DNA of 18,794 nucleotides from Desulfobacterales bacterium (GCA_013042695.1 JABDPQ010000694.1:1-18794); one strand, 5' to 3'. Counted from the first letter of the stretch, positions 7,093 through 15,094 are shown. Notes: generated by a model not told the origin, from the sequence alone. Numbers and translations are program-made.

Positions 7093-8016
7093 ATGGCCGG
7101 ATCATCGAACAGGGCTATATACGGTGCAATACTTGCGAACTCCGCAATAGCGGTCAGTAAATTTATTGCTGCTTTTTTTACCGGATCTTCGGCGATGTTT
7201 TCCGAGGGTATACACTCTCTGGTTGACGTTGGTAACGGATTACTCCTGTTGATTGGTGTCAGGAACAGTAAGAAACCAGCTGATGATACGCACCCATTTG
7301 GATACGGCAATGAGATCTTCTTCTGGAGTTTTGTTGTTGCTCTGCTAATCTTTGCCCTGGGCGGCGGCATTGCCTTGTATGAGGGCATTAAACACCTTCA
7401 GCATCCGCAATCATTATCACATGTTGGCTGGAACTACCTGGTTCTGATTCTTGCCATGATTTTCGAAGGAGCAGCTTTGCGAGTCGCACTTCAACAGTTC
7501 AATGCGAGCCGCGATTCAGGACCATTTTTCAGAGCACTTAAGGATAGTAAAGATAGTGCCACTGTTGCCGTCGTCATTGAAGACACTGCTGCACTGATTG
7601 GATTGGTTATTGCTTTTTTAGCGGTACTTCTTGGTCAATTAACGGGATGGCCTTATTTTGACGGACTCGGTTCGGTATGTATTGGTGTCCTGTTGATATC
7701 CGTTTCAATGTTTTTTGCCATTGAGTGCAAAGCCCTGTTAATTGGTGAAGGGTTGCTTCCAACAGATGTAGAAAAGATAACATCCATACTTGAGGAAGAA
7801 AAGCACGTGCTCAGTTTTCGGCGGCCCTTGAGCCTTTATTTTGGACCAAATCAGGTTTTGGTCAACCTCGATGTGAAGTTTATCAATTCTCTTACAGCAG
7901 AAGATATTGAAGCAACTGTTGATATCGTGGAGTCGAGAATAAAAAGTGCTCTTCCTGTCGTGAACCGAATCTACATAGAGGCGGAGACCTTACGGCGAAG
8001 AAGCATTACAAAATAA
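7093..8016 (+). CDS. Cation diffusion facilitator family metal transporter
   Basis: This 307-residue inner-membrane antiporter of the CDF family exports divalent metal ions such as zinc. The first membrane helix begins near residue 10. The second carries SEGIHSLVDVGNG with metal-site residues His41 and Asp45, followed by HPFGYGNE (67-74), a strong CDF signature. Further helices lie at about 76-97, 113-135, 161-180 and 183-210. A cytoplasmic domain (about 212-300) ends the chain. The fifth helix has VIEDTAALIG (161-170) in place of the usual HxxxD, as in the ZNT9-like branch, so the ion cannot be named. A TAA at 7081-7083 in the same frame fixes the start at 7093, yet there is no Shine-Dalgarno sequence. 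A small zinc-ribbon gene follows. Confidence 0.9.
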   Translation: MAGSSNRAIYGAILANSAIAVSKFIAAFFTGSSAMFSEGIHSLVDVGNGLLLLIGVRNSKKPADDTHPFGYGNEIFFWSFVVALLIFALGGGIALYEGIKHLQHPQSLSHVGWNYLVLILAMIFEGAALRVALQQFNASRDSGPFFRALKDSKDSATVAVVIEDTAALIGLVIAFLAVLLGQLTGWPYFDGLGSVCIGVLLISVSMFFAIECKALLIGEGLLPTDVEKITSILEEEKHVLSFRRPLSLYFGPNQVLVNLDVKFINSLTAEDIEATVDIVESRIKSALPVVNRIYIEAETLRRRSITK

Positions 8017-8093
8017 AAAGAGGTATTCTGAACGATAACAAGTCGGGAGACCCAATTGACAACTCCCACAAAAACAAACAGAAAGGAGGAATG

Positions 8094-8426
8094 ATGGCCA
8101 GAAAAGTAAGCGTGAAAATACAACCTAAAAAAGGATCTGAAGAGGCATATTTTGCGGAGCGCGAGCAGAAACTTATCAGAGAGCTCAGGGATAGGGCATC
8201 CAAAGAGAAAACGGCTCAATATCGCGAAGAGCACAAATATCATTGTTTTCGATGCGGTACAGAAAGTCTGGCCGAAATTGATGAGGGAAATGTCAAAATT
8301 GACATATGTGTAAACGAAGGGTGCGGGGCTTTGCATTTAGACCCTGGTGAACTAAAAGAAATCATTAGTCATCAACAAACCATACCATCGACAAGAAGTG
8401 CCTTCCTGTCTATCTTTAAAAAGTAG
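8094..8426 (+). CDS. Small zinc-ribbon (zf-TFIIB-like) protein
   Basis: This is a 110-residue protein with a basic, Glu/Lys-rich helical first half (about 13-48) and a single zinc ribbon. Cys51 and Cys54 (CFRC) pair with Cys72 and Cys77 (CVNEGC), and the segment ends in LHLDPGELKEI. This matches the zf-TFIIB pattern, in which IDxC is followed by D-x-G-E-L. Proteins of this kind are of unknown function and are thought to bind one Zn2+. Two adjacent ATGs are present at 8091 and 8094. AGGAGG ends at 8089, so the second ATG has the better spacing. It follows the CDF transporter by 77 bases and may be co-transcribed with it. Confidence 0.8.
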   Translation: MARKVSVKIQPKKGSEEAYFAEREQKLIRELRDRASKEKTAQYREEHKYHCFRCGTESLAEIDEGNVKIDICVNEGCGALHLDPGELKEIISHQQTIPSTRSAFLSIFKK

Positions 8427-8436
8427 GCAGAAGAGT

Positions 8437-8468
8437 CTGCATCCAGATGAGTGATTGTTCGGATGCAG
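8437..8468 (+). repeat. 8-bp stem-loop after the zinc-ribbon gene
   Basis: CTGCATCC (8437-8444) pairs perfectly with GGATGCAG (8461-8468) across a 16-base loop. It lies ten bases after the stop codon of the zinc-ribbon gene. No T-run follows, so it may be part of a terminator with the next stem-loop or may protect the RNA end. Confidence 0.4.
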
Positions 8469-8482
8469 CACGAAAACAACAT

Positions 8483-8520
8483 AACAGTGGCAGGGGAACC
8501 GACGTTGCCTTGCCACTGTT
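8483..8520 (+). terminator. Strong stem-loop, likely terminator
   Basis: AACAGTGGCA (8483-8492) pairs perfectly with TGCCACTGTT (8511-8520), and pairing continues inward for about three more bases if one G-U pair is allowed. It is followed by a short TTT. It is the second hairpin after the zinc-ribbon gene and probably ends that transcript before the DUF502 gene. Because the left arm begins with AA and the right arm ends with TT, it could work weakly in both directions. Confidence 0.55.
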
Positions 8521-8699
8521 TCCATCAAGACTATTTATATAATCTGTGAGATAGTTCTTAAAACATCTCGGGATTTCAAGAGCTGACATGGATGATTGTG
8601 GCTATGATAGAGATAGTGGCAACAACTGATGATTCTAGAAAATCAAGTGAAACTCAAATTGTGATGATCATCTAATTAACGACTAAGCCTGGAAGGCAA

Positions 8700-9287
8700 T
8701 TGAAACAGACAAACCCCACCTACAAAACCAAATTGTTTTACGGACTGCTTGTGATTGTGCCGATTGCAGCAATTATTGTCGTATTGGCAAAAATTATTGA
8801 ATTAATCGAATTGCTGGCAAAGTCACTGGGGCTAGATTCGTATTTAAGCACCAGCATAGTCATTGTGCTGGCATTAGCCGGTATCATTCTTCTTTGTTAT
8901 GGAATTGGCTCGCTTGTACATACCAGGATCGGTTCCTGGTCTTTTGATAAATTTGAACAACTGCTTCTCACAAAAATTCCTGGTTATCGGATCATCAAAA
9001 ACATATTCATAGATGTCTCAGGTGAGAATGTCAAAGCATATAAGCCTGCATTGCTCAAACTTGGGTCCGATGGTACGGCAGTTTTGGGATTTATCATGGA
9101 GTATAACGAAAACGGGACCACCACCGTTTTTGTCCCTCATTCGCCTGTATTGACAGTAGGTACGATCTATGTTGTTGAGAATAATCGGGTAACGCCCCTG
9201 GAATCCGGACATCTCGCGATGATCAATTGCCTCAGCGAGTGGGGAACTGGTTCGAGTAAAGTACTTGGTACTACTGAGATGAAGTGA
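8700..9287 (+). CDS. DUF502 family membrane protein
   Basis: This 195-residue protein has two N-terminal membrane helices (about 11-30 and 48-70) separated by a segment containing LDSYLS. A soluble domain with the DUF502 landmarks follows: the R-I-G-S-W region near 77-81, LLTKIPGYRIIKNIF (about 88-102), AVLGFIMEY and TTVFVPHSPVLTVGTIYVV. The family is widespread in bacteria and plants and its function is not defined. The proposed start is TTG at 8700, with GGAAGG three bases upstream. There is no ATG before the first helix, which supports the unusual start. The HdeD-like gene begins 34 bases after its stop, so the two are probably an operon. Confidence 0.85.
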   Translation: MKQTNPTYKTKLFYGLLVIVPIAAIIVVLAKIIELIELLAKSLGLDSYLSTSIVIVLALAGIILLCYGIGSLVHTRIGSWSFDKFEQLLLTKIPGYRIIKNIFIDVSGENVKAYKPALLKLGSDGTAVLGFIMEYNENGTTTVFVPHSPVLTVGTIYVVENNRVTPLESGHLAMINCLSEWGTGSSKVLGTTEMK

Positions 9288-9321
9288 GTGATCTTTGTAT
9301 CGTTTATCCGAGAGGAATACT

Positions 9322-9864
9322 ATGGGTGATAAGACAGCTCCTAGCGGCCGACGGCTCTTAGTAATGGGGTTCATCGCGGTTGCACTTGGTGTGATTGCCA
9401 TAGCAGCTCCCGCGGTTGCAGCCGGTACGGTGGTGATTATCGTCGGCCTCACCATGCTGGTGGCTGGCATCACCCAGTTGGTCGAAGGGTTTCGCGGGGA
9501 ATCCTGGCGTCACCGGATGATACCGGTAATCCTGGGCCTTATCGGCAGTGTTTCAGGAGTTTTGGTGCTGGCCCATCCATTGCTTGGCCTGGGATTTCTG
9601 ACCCTTCTGCTGCTGGTGTTTTTTGTTCTTGAGGGATTCTGGAAAATGTTTGCATCTTTGAAGTTCCGTAATTATCGGGGCTGGATATGGATGCTTTTAA
9701 GTGGTGCACTCTCACTGCTCCTTGGCCTACTTATCTGGAATCAGTGGCCGCTCTCCGGCGTCTGGGCCATCGGCATTCTGGTCGGGATCGAGCTGTTGAG
9801 CACCGGAATTTCACTGGTGATTCTTGGGTCAGCTGTTAAAGGGATTTCCCCAAGGGCCATATGA
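9322..9864 (+). CDS. HdeD/DUF308 family membrane protein
   Basis: This 180-residue inner-membrane protein has six hydrophobic helices in three hairpins, the DUF308 repeat organisation. The first helix, LLVMGFIAVALGVIAIAAP, is followed by TVVIIVGLTMLVAGITQLVEGF. The second pair includes PVILGLIGSVSGVLVLAHP and LLLLVFFVLEGFWKMF, and the third WIWMLLSGALSLLLGLLIWNQWP and GILVGIELLSTGISLVILG. In E. coli HdeD takes part in acid resistance at high cell density, but most relatives are untested. I chose the ATG at 9322 because GAGAGG lies six bases upstream; the frame also opens at a TTG at 9295. Its last eight codons and stop lie inside a perfect 19-bp inverted repeat. Confidence 0.9.
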   Translation: MGDKTAPSGRRLLVMGFIAVALGVIAIAAPAVAAGTVVIIVGLTMLVAGITQLVEGFRGESWRHRMIPVILGLIGSVSGVLVLAHPLLGLGFLTLLLLVFFVLEGFWKMFASLKFRNYRGWIWMLLSGALSLLLGLLIWNQWPLSGVWAIGILVGIELLSTGISLVILGSAVKGISPRAI

Positions 9865-9883
9865 ATGGCCCTTGGGGAAATCC
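9842..9883 (+). terminator. Perfect 19-bp stem-loop spanning the hdeD-like stop codon
   Basis: Bases 9842-9860 and 9865-9883 are exact reverse complements, separated by the four-base loop ATGA. The left arm encodes the last residues of the HdeD-like protein and the TGA stop is in the loop. No long T-run follows, only scattered short T groups. It could terminate the DUF502-hdeD transcript, stabilise its 3' end, or be a repeat-derived insertion. Confidence 0.6.
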
Positions 9884-9974
9884 TGAAATGCTTTGAGTCG
9901 CTTTTCACCGTTTATTAAATTGTCAAAAGCCTCAGGAAATCTGCTGGCTGCTGACTAGAGATCAGGATCTTTTG

Positions 9975-12900
9975 ATGAAACTCATTTTAAAAATTATCGG
10001 CTGGACCTTCGCCAGTATTACAGTTTTGATCGCGTTGATCGCAATAACGCTGACCTTGATCAGTGACGAACAGTACAAAAAATGGGCAACCGACGCTGCC
10101 AGTTCGGCCACCGGTCGCGAGCTGAAAATAGACGGCGAATTCAACGTCCATTTCGGCTCCGAGCTTGGTATCTTGGCTAATAACATCCATTTTACCAATG
10201 CGAAATGGGGTACCAGGGCCGATATGGTGAGTGCGGATCGACTGGAGGTACGGCTGAGCCTGCTGCCACTGTTCAAAGGTGTGCTCGATCTCTTTATAAA
10301 GATTGATGGTCCCGATGTACTGTTGGAAACAAATGATCAGGGAACAGGCAACTGGGTCCTAAAAGAACCAGACGTGACATCTGAGCAGGAGCCTGTCTCG
10401 AAAGCCAAGAAAGCTGATGATTCGTCCGTTTTTCCCCTCAAACCATATCTGAGCAACTTTGAAATCAATGAGCTTGTGTTCGTATTCAAAGACGCTTCAA
10501 GCGGACAGGAAATACAGGCACACTTTGAAAATTTTAGAGCATATGTTGATGGAGCTGAAATTCCATTATCCCTTGCAGGTACCTACCAGGGGGTTCCGAT
10601 TGCGTTGGACGGTAAACTGGGGCGTATTGAGGACTATCATTTAAATCAGGCCACACCTATTGCTTTGCAGGGCCAGCTGAATGGGGCAATTGTCGGTATA
10701 AACGGCTCTCTGGGGCCGCTGTTTCCTGATGCTCAGTCGCAGATTGATCTTTCTTTGGAGTCAGACAGTGTTGCTGCCTTCAGTCCCTTTGCTGGTATTT
10801 CGTTGCCTGATCTGAAAGGGTTGGAAATTGCTGCCGCGCTATCAACCGATGGTGGCCGGTTTTCCGGTGAAAAGGTAAGAGTAATGCTCAACGATTCCAA
10901 ACTGGACCTGGAGATTATTGGCAGTATTGCCGATCTTGCTCAGTTTGCAGGCATCGATCTGCAGGCACAGATCAATGCAGATCAGATGCCTGCCTTGATT
11001 GAACAACTCAAGCTAACGCATACCTATTCGTTGCCAACCTCACTGCAGTTGAAGGCTGGAGTACAGGGCGATCTTCAAACATTGTCGGTAACTGATCTTG
11101 ACCTGATGATTCAGGATGATGGGCTGGATGCCCGCCTCATTGGCAACATAGAGAATGTTTTGGCGCCTGCGGGAGCAGACGCTGAGTTGAGCGTCAAGCT
11201 CGATTCGATTGAAACCATCGGCAAATATATGGGCAGGCAGCTACCGGCGTTAGGTCCTTTGAAGGTCTCTGCCGAGATGATTTCGCCTGAACAGCAGATT
11301 CAGCTCAAGTCATTGCATGCAGAACTAACCGATCCTTCATTGTCTGCAACTATTTCCGGTTCCATTGAGCATATCGCACGATCTTCTGATGACACTGTTG
11401 AGGTATCAGGCATAAAACTAAAGGGTGAGCTCAACTCGGAACAACTGGATGCAGTGGCAGCAAAGCTTAACTTTGAAATGCCGGTTGTCCCGCCTGCTGC
11501 AATTGCAATTACTGCCTCGGCAGCAGGCAGTCTCGATCAGCTGAGCGTCAGCGATCTTAAAGCCGTTATCACAGACGAAGGACTTGAGGTGAACCTGACC
11601 GGTAGTGCGGAGAATGTGCTCGAACCTTCAGGAGTAGAGGCGCAAATACAGGCAAGCGCAGAGAATACTTCGAATCTTTCTCAATTTGTTGGCACTGATT
11701 TGCCGGAGCTTGGTTCAATGGAACTGCAGAGCCGCATCGTTTCATCTGGTGATACCTATCGTCTCGAGGCTTTGAATATCAAGCTCTTAGGGGAATCGCT
11801 TAAGGCTAACCTTTCAGCAGTTATTGAAGATCTGCTGATTCTTGCCAAGGTGGCCGATGACCGCCAGAGTTTTGGCACCGCCGGTATCGATGTCTCACTT
11901 ACTGCAGAGGCGCGCTCTGTCTCAGAAGTTGCTCAATTTGCAGGCATTGAAATCCCCGAAATCGGGTCGTTGCACCTCGATGGCCAGGTAGTTTCATCGG
12001 AACGATCTCTGCGCTTGGAGTCGATGAATGCCAGACTCGACAATGAAGGTATGGAGGCTCAGGCAAGTGCAGCGATCGCCGATCTGTTTACGCTCTCAGG
12101 AGTAAAAACAACGCTTGATGCAGAAATTAACTCGCTTTCCCAGCTCTCGCCGATCACCAAGTCTGAGCTGCCGGAGACTGGGCCCTGGACGTTGCAAGCC
12201 CGTGCAGCAGGTGATGTGCTCGATGGTCCGACAACGCTGACAGCCAATCTGGCTGGAAAAGGAACTCAGGCTGTGGTTGATGTCTTTGTTGCCGATATTT
12301 TGTCACTCGATACCTTTCAGGCAAAACTCTCCTTGGAGGCAGAATCGCTGCCCAGACTTGGAGTGCTTATGAACAAGGAACTTCCCGATGGTGGGCCACT
12401 TAACGTTGTCGGCATGGCTCATGCAAAGCCTGGAGAATACCGTGTTGATGAGTTTCTGGTTACAATGGGCGAGTCCGAGATAGAGGCTGATCTGGTGTAC
12501 ACCTTACCCGTTAAACCTGAATCAGGTCAGCCAAAACTTGCTGGGCAGGCGAGTATCAAAAATCTCGATATAACCCCGTTACTTGCATCAGGCCAGGATG
12601 AAGCCGAATTGACCACAGGCGATCCAGCAACAGCTGATAAAAGCATGGAAGAAACGGCAGAGAAAAAGGAGTCTAGCGATAAGAAACTATTCTCTAACAA
12701 GCCCCTGCAGGATGAAGCGCTGCATAAATACAATATGGATCTGAAGGTGGCCGTGACCAACGTTACCATCAGGGAGGGCTTCAGTGTTGATGGCTCAACC
12801 AGTGCTACGCTCGATAATGGCTTGCTTAAATTAGGACCACTCGACATTCGGGGAAAAACCGGTGGTGTCGGGGAGGGCTTGATTGAAGTGGATGCCCGGG

Positions 12901-13550
12901 ACCCGGTGGCTAAAATTGATATCTTTCTTGACTTTGAAGATTTTGTTCCCCCACGTTTTGGTGGCAAATTCGATCTTGATGCTGATCTTGATGGCAGGGG
13001 CGAATCCTTGGCTGCTCTAATGGGAAGTCTGAACGGCCGGTTCATAGCTGTTCTGGAGGATGTTGAGCTCCAAAAGTCAGCGCTGACGAGATTCGGTTCC
13101 GGTTTATTAAACCGGATCAATCCGCTGGCCGACGATAACACCATGCTTGAATGCGCCATCGCCCGCTTTGAGGTCAAAGACGGCATAGTCGATGTGACGA
13201 ATAAACTTGCTGCCCAAACGACCGAAGTATCCTGGTTTGGCAGCGGTGAAATCAATTTAAAGACCGAGGAACTAGATCTGGGTATACACCCCAAGCCACG
13301 ATCAGCTGTCGGTTCGCTTACCGATATTGGCCTGGCGAAACTGATTCATATCGGCGGCACACTGGCAGAGCCAAGTATAGGTGTTGACCCTGCAGATATG
13401 GCAAAAAAATATGCCTCCTACAGTGCCTATATCGCGACCGGCGGCCTCTCATTTCTTGCCGAGAAAGTGTTTGACAATGTGCAGGCCAACAGGGATCAGT
13501 GTAAAAGGATTCTTGCTGATCTGGAAAAGGAGCAAACCAGCAGCCAGTAG
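9975..13550 (+). CDS. AsmA family protein, large and internally repetitive
   Basis: This is a 1191-residue envelope protein of the AsmA/YhdP/TamB-like superfamily, whose members are thought to bridge the inner and outer membranes and move lipids. One N-terminal membrane helix (about 8-30) anchors it, and the remainder is periplasmic and beta-rich. The N-terminal domain has the ATGRELKIDG stretch (about 46-55) and ANNIHFTNAKWG (about 70-81), typical of AsmA. About eight repeats of 67-85 residues fill 260-816, each with a LP-x-x-G-hydrophobic core. A charged linker (about 875-915, with EETAEKKESSDKK) precedes the C-terminal AsmA domain, which holds LDADLDGRGESLAALMGSLNG and SVGSLTDIGLAKLIHIGGT-like segments. 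AGGA eight bases upstream supports the ATG at 9975 rather than the TTG at 9972. Confidence 0.9.
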   Translation: MKLILKIIGWTFASITVLIALIAITLTLISDEQYKKWATDAASSATGRELKIDGEFNVHFGSELGILANNIHFTNAKWGTRADMVSADRLEVRLSLLPLFKGVLDLFIKIDGPDVLLETNDQGTGNWVLKEPDVTSEQEPVSKAKKADDSSVFPLKPYLSNFEINELVFVFKDASSGQEIQAHFENFRAYVDGAEIPLSLAGTYQGVPIALDGKLGRIEDYHLNQATPIALQGQLNGAIVGINGSLGPLFPDAQSQIDLSLESDSVAAFSPFAGISLPDLKGLEIAAALSTDGGRFSGEKVRVMLNDSKLDLEIIGSIADLAQFAGIDLQAQINADQMPALIEQLKLTHTYSLPTSLQLKAGVQGDLQTLSVTDLDLMIQDDGLDARLIGNIENVLAPAGADAELSVKLDSIETIGKYMGRQLPALGPLKVSAEMISPEQQIQLKSLHAELTDPSLSATISGSIEHIARSSDDTVEVSGIKLKGELNSEQLDAVAAKLNFEMPVVPPAAIAITASAAGSLDQLSVSDLKAVITDEGLEVNLTGSAENVLEPSGVEAQIQASAENTSNLSQFVGTDLPELGSMELQSRIVSSGDTYRLEALNIKLLGESLKANLSAVIEDLLILAKVADDRQSFGTAGIDVSLTAEARSVSEVAQFAGIEIPEIGSLHLDGQVVSSERSLRLESMNARLDNEGMEAQASAAIADLFTLSGVKTTLDAEINSLSQLSPITKSELPETGPWTLQARAAGDVLDGPTTLTANLAGKGTQAVVDVFVADILSLDTFQAKLSLEAESLPRLGVLMNKELPDGGPLNVVGMAHAKPGEYRVDEFLVTMGESEIEADLVYTLPVKPESGQPKLAGQASIKNLDITPLLASGQDEAELTTGDPATADKSMEETAEKKESSDKKLFSNKPLQDEALHKYNMDLKVAVTNVTIREGFSVDGSTSATLDNGLLKLGPLDIRGKTGGVGEGLIEVDARDPVAKIDIFLDFEDFVPPRFGGKFDLDADLDGRGESLAALMGSLNGRFIAVLEDVELQKSALTRFGSGLLNRINPLADDNTMLECAIARFEVKDGIVDVTNKLAAQTTEVSWFGSGEINLKTEELDLGIHPKPRSAVGSLTDIGLAKLIHIGGTLAEPSIGVDPADMAKKYASYSAYIATGGLSFLAEKVFDNVQANRDQCKRILADLEKEQTSSQ

Positions 13551-13611
13551 AGAAATTATCTATAGTACTCTAATGAGCATCTGAATAGATCGGCAGTGAG
13601 GAAACAAAGGT

Positions 13612-14094
13612 ATGAAAAAAACAGCCAGAGATATCATGAATACCAGGTTCCACACCTTGACGCCGGATACGCCGATCAGTAAAGCGGTAAAACTCTTTAA
13701 ACAGGCCAGTCAGCAGGAAGGGCGTAAGATCTTTGGTATGATGGTTTTAGATCATCACGGCAATCTCGCCGGGATGCTCTCCATGTATGACATCCTTCTC
13801 TATATGAGGCCCAAGCATATACACGTCTGGGGCATGATGGATGATATTGATATTGGTGGTCTCGTTGACAGGGCTTGTGAAAAGGCAAAATCAATCCAGG
13901 TTGGCGATATCATGGCTCCCGAGGTCATAACCATTTCCCCGGATACCCATAAATTGCTGATTCTTGATATCATGATAAAGAAACATGTTCGCCGTCTGCC
14001 AGTTGTCGAAGATGGCAAACTATTGGGAATCGTCTACATCTCTGATCTCTTTTATGACGTTCTAGACAGATTTACCGATGAGGAACCAGACTGA
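13612..14094 (+). CDS. Two-CBS (Bateman) domain protein
   Basis: This is a 160-residue soluble protein made of two CBS domains, about 4-65 and 96-150. The CBS signs are ARDIMNTRFHTLTPDTPISKA and VGDIMAPEVITISPDT, each followed by a hydrophobic strand and a D-x-x-x-x-hydrophobic helix, such as LGIVYISDLFYDVL. A pair of CBS domains usually binds adenine nucleotides or S-adenosylmethionine and acts as a sensor. No catalytic domain is attached, so it may bind another protein. It starts 61 bases after the AsmA stop, and its TGA overlaps the ATG of the next CBS gene by one base (TGATG), which suggests translational coupling. Confidence 0.9.
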   Translation: MKKTARDIMNTRFHTLTPDTPISKAVKLFKQASQQEGRKIFGMMVLDHHGNLAGMLSMYDILLYMRPKHIHVWGMMDDIDIGGLVDRACEKAKSIQVGDIMAPEVITISPDTHKLLILDIMIKKHVRRLPVVEDGKLLGIVYISDLFYDVLDRFTDEEPD

Positions 14095-14987
14095 TGAGCA
14101 GGCAGGAAAAAAATAGTCTCAGAGGCATTCTTGTCAGCAGTGCCATGCGGCGTCAAGTTAATCGTCTGTCAAAAGATACCTCCATTTCCAACTCCATCAA
14201 CACCTTGATAAAATACAAGGTAAATGGACTTTTAACCACGGATGAGAAAGGAGTGCCGGTTGGGGTGTTATCCAAGACGGATATCATGGGGGCTTACTAT
14301 GCCGATCTTCCCCTAGATTCGCCGCTCGAATATATCATGTCCAGCCCCCCACTGTTTTGTCAATCAGATGATCCTCTGGAAAAAGCGCTGGAGCAGATGC
14401 GAGACAGTGGTGTCTATCGTCTCTATGTCCTGGGACTGAAGGGTAACGATGTGGCTGGGGCCCTGGCTTATCCGGATATTGTCGGCATGTTGTATCAGTA
14501 TTGCTGTGACTGCGAATATAGCCATTTCAGACAGCAGAAAGATGAAGTGGGTGAGTATATCAGACGTTTGCGCGTGCGCGACAGCATGACCAGGGATATC
14601 AAGAGCGTTACCGAGGATGATTCTCTGGTTCATGCTATGGAAGAATTATCCATCTATCGCATGGGAGCGATTTTGGTAAAAGACAGCGCCGGCCGTCCAG
14701 CGGGTGTGATGTCTAAAACCGATCTCATACTTGCCTATAAGCATGGGGTTGATCCCCAGGATCCAGTTAAATCTGTAATGTCATCACCGGTTCAGACCTG
14801 TGGTGCTGATGATTTGCTCGAAGATGCAATCCGCACGACGATATACACCGATGTACACCGGTTGTTTGTCAAAGAAAATAGCAATGATGATCTTGTGGGC
14901 GTCTTTTCTCTCACAGATGCCGCCAGGAACCGCTCAGGGTCATGCCAAGCCTGCATCAGCAGCCGAATCACCATACAGACAAATTGA
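14094..14987 (+). CDS. Four-CBS domain protein with cysteine motifs
   Basis: This 297-residue protein carries two Bateman modules. CBS 1 starts near residue 15 (SSAMRRQVNRLSKDTSISNS), CBS 2 near 80 (EYIMSSPPLFCQSDDPLEKA), CBS 3 near 160 (VRDSMTRDIKSVTEDDSLVHA) and CBS 4 near 225 (KSVMSSPVQTCGADDLLEDA). The linker between the modules has Cys137, Cys138 and Cys140 (CCDC), and the C-terminus ends with Cys284-x-x-Cys287. Those cysteines could bind metal or a cluster, or respond to redox, but this is inference. The start overlaps the previous CBS gene's stop. The gene is followed nine bases later by a REP-like hairpin. Confidence 0.85.
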   Translation: MSRQEKNSLRGILVSSAMRRQVNRLSKDTSISNSINTLIKYKVNGLLTTDEKGVPVGVLSKTDIMGAYYADLPLDSPLEYIMSSPPLFCQSDDPLEKALEQMRDSGVYRLYVLGLKGNDVAGALAYPDIVGMLYQYCCDCEYSHFRQQKDEVGEYIRRLRVRDSMTRDIKSVTEDDSLVHAMEELSIYRMGAILVKDSAGRPAGVMSKTDLILAYKHGVDPQDPVKSVMSSPVQTCGADDLLEDAIRTTIYTDVHRLFVKENSNDDLVGVFSLTDAARNRSGSCQACISSRITIQTN

Positions 14988-14995
14988 TATGGGCG

Positions 14996-15052
14996 TAAAT
15001 AGGGGACAGACCACGGTTTTCGTTCGCGAAAACGTGGTCTGTCCCCTATTTA
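14996..15052. repeat. REP-like (RAYT-type) palindromic hairpin
   Basis: A 19-base arm (14996-15014) and its exact complement (15034-15052) contain AGGGGACAGACCAC. They are extended inward by a further stem of seven bases (15016-15022 with 15027-15033), interrupted by one unpaired G at 15015, around a TTCG tetraloop. The GGGGACAGACCACG signature resembles repeats mobilised by REP-associated tyrosine transposases in many proteobacteria. No transposase lies in the window. It may also end the CBS transcript. Confidence 0.7.
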
Positions 15053-15079
15053 TTCGAAGTAGTCGTTGAATATCCCTCA

Positions 15080-15094
15080 AAAAGTAGTACTTTT
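15080..15094. promoter_or_regulatory. Near-perfect palindrome upstream of the DUF1353 gene
   Basis: AAAAGTA (15080-15086) and TACTTTT (15088-15094) are exact complements about a single central G. It lies 53 bases before the proposed DUF1353 start, at a distance where an operator could sit. No protein can be assigned to it, and a short palindrome of this kind may be accidental. Confidence 0.25.

Noticed and set aside
12527..13294. A 255-residue minus-strand frame inside the AsmA gene.
   Set aside because: It is Ser-rich shadow coding opposite a well-supported AsmA C-terminal domain.
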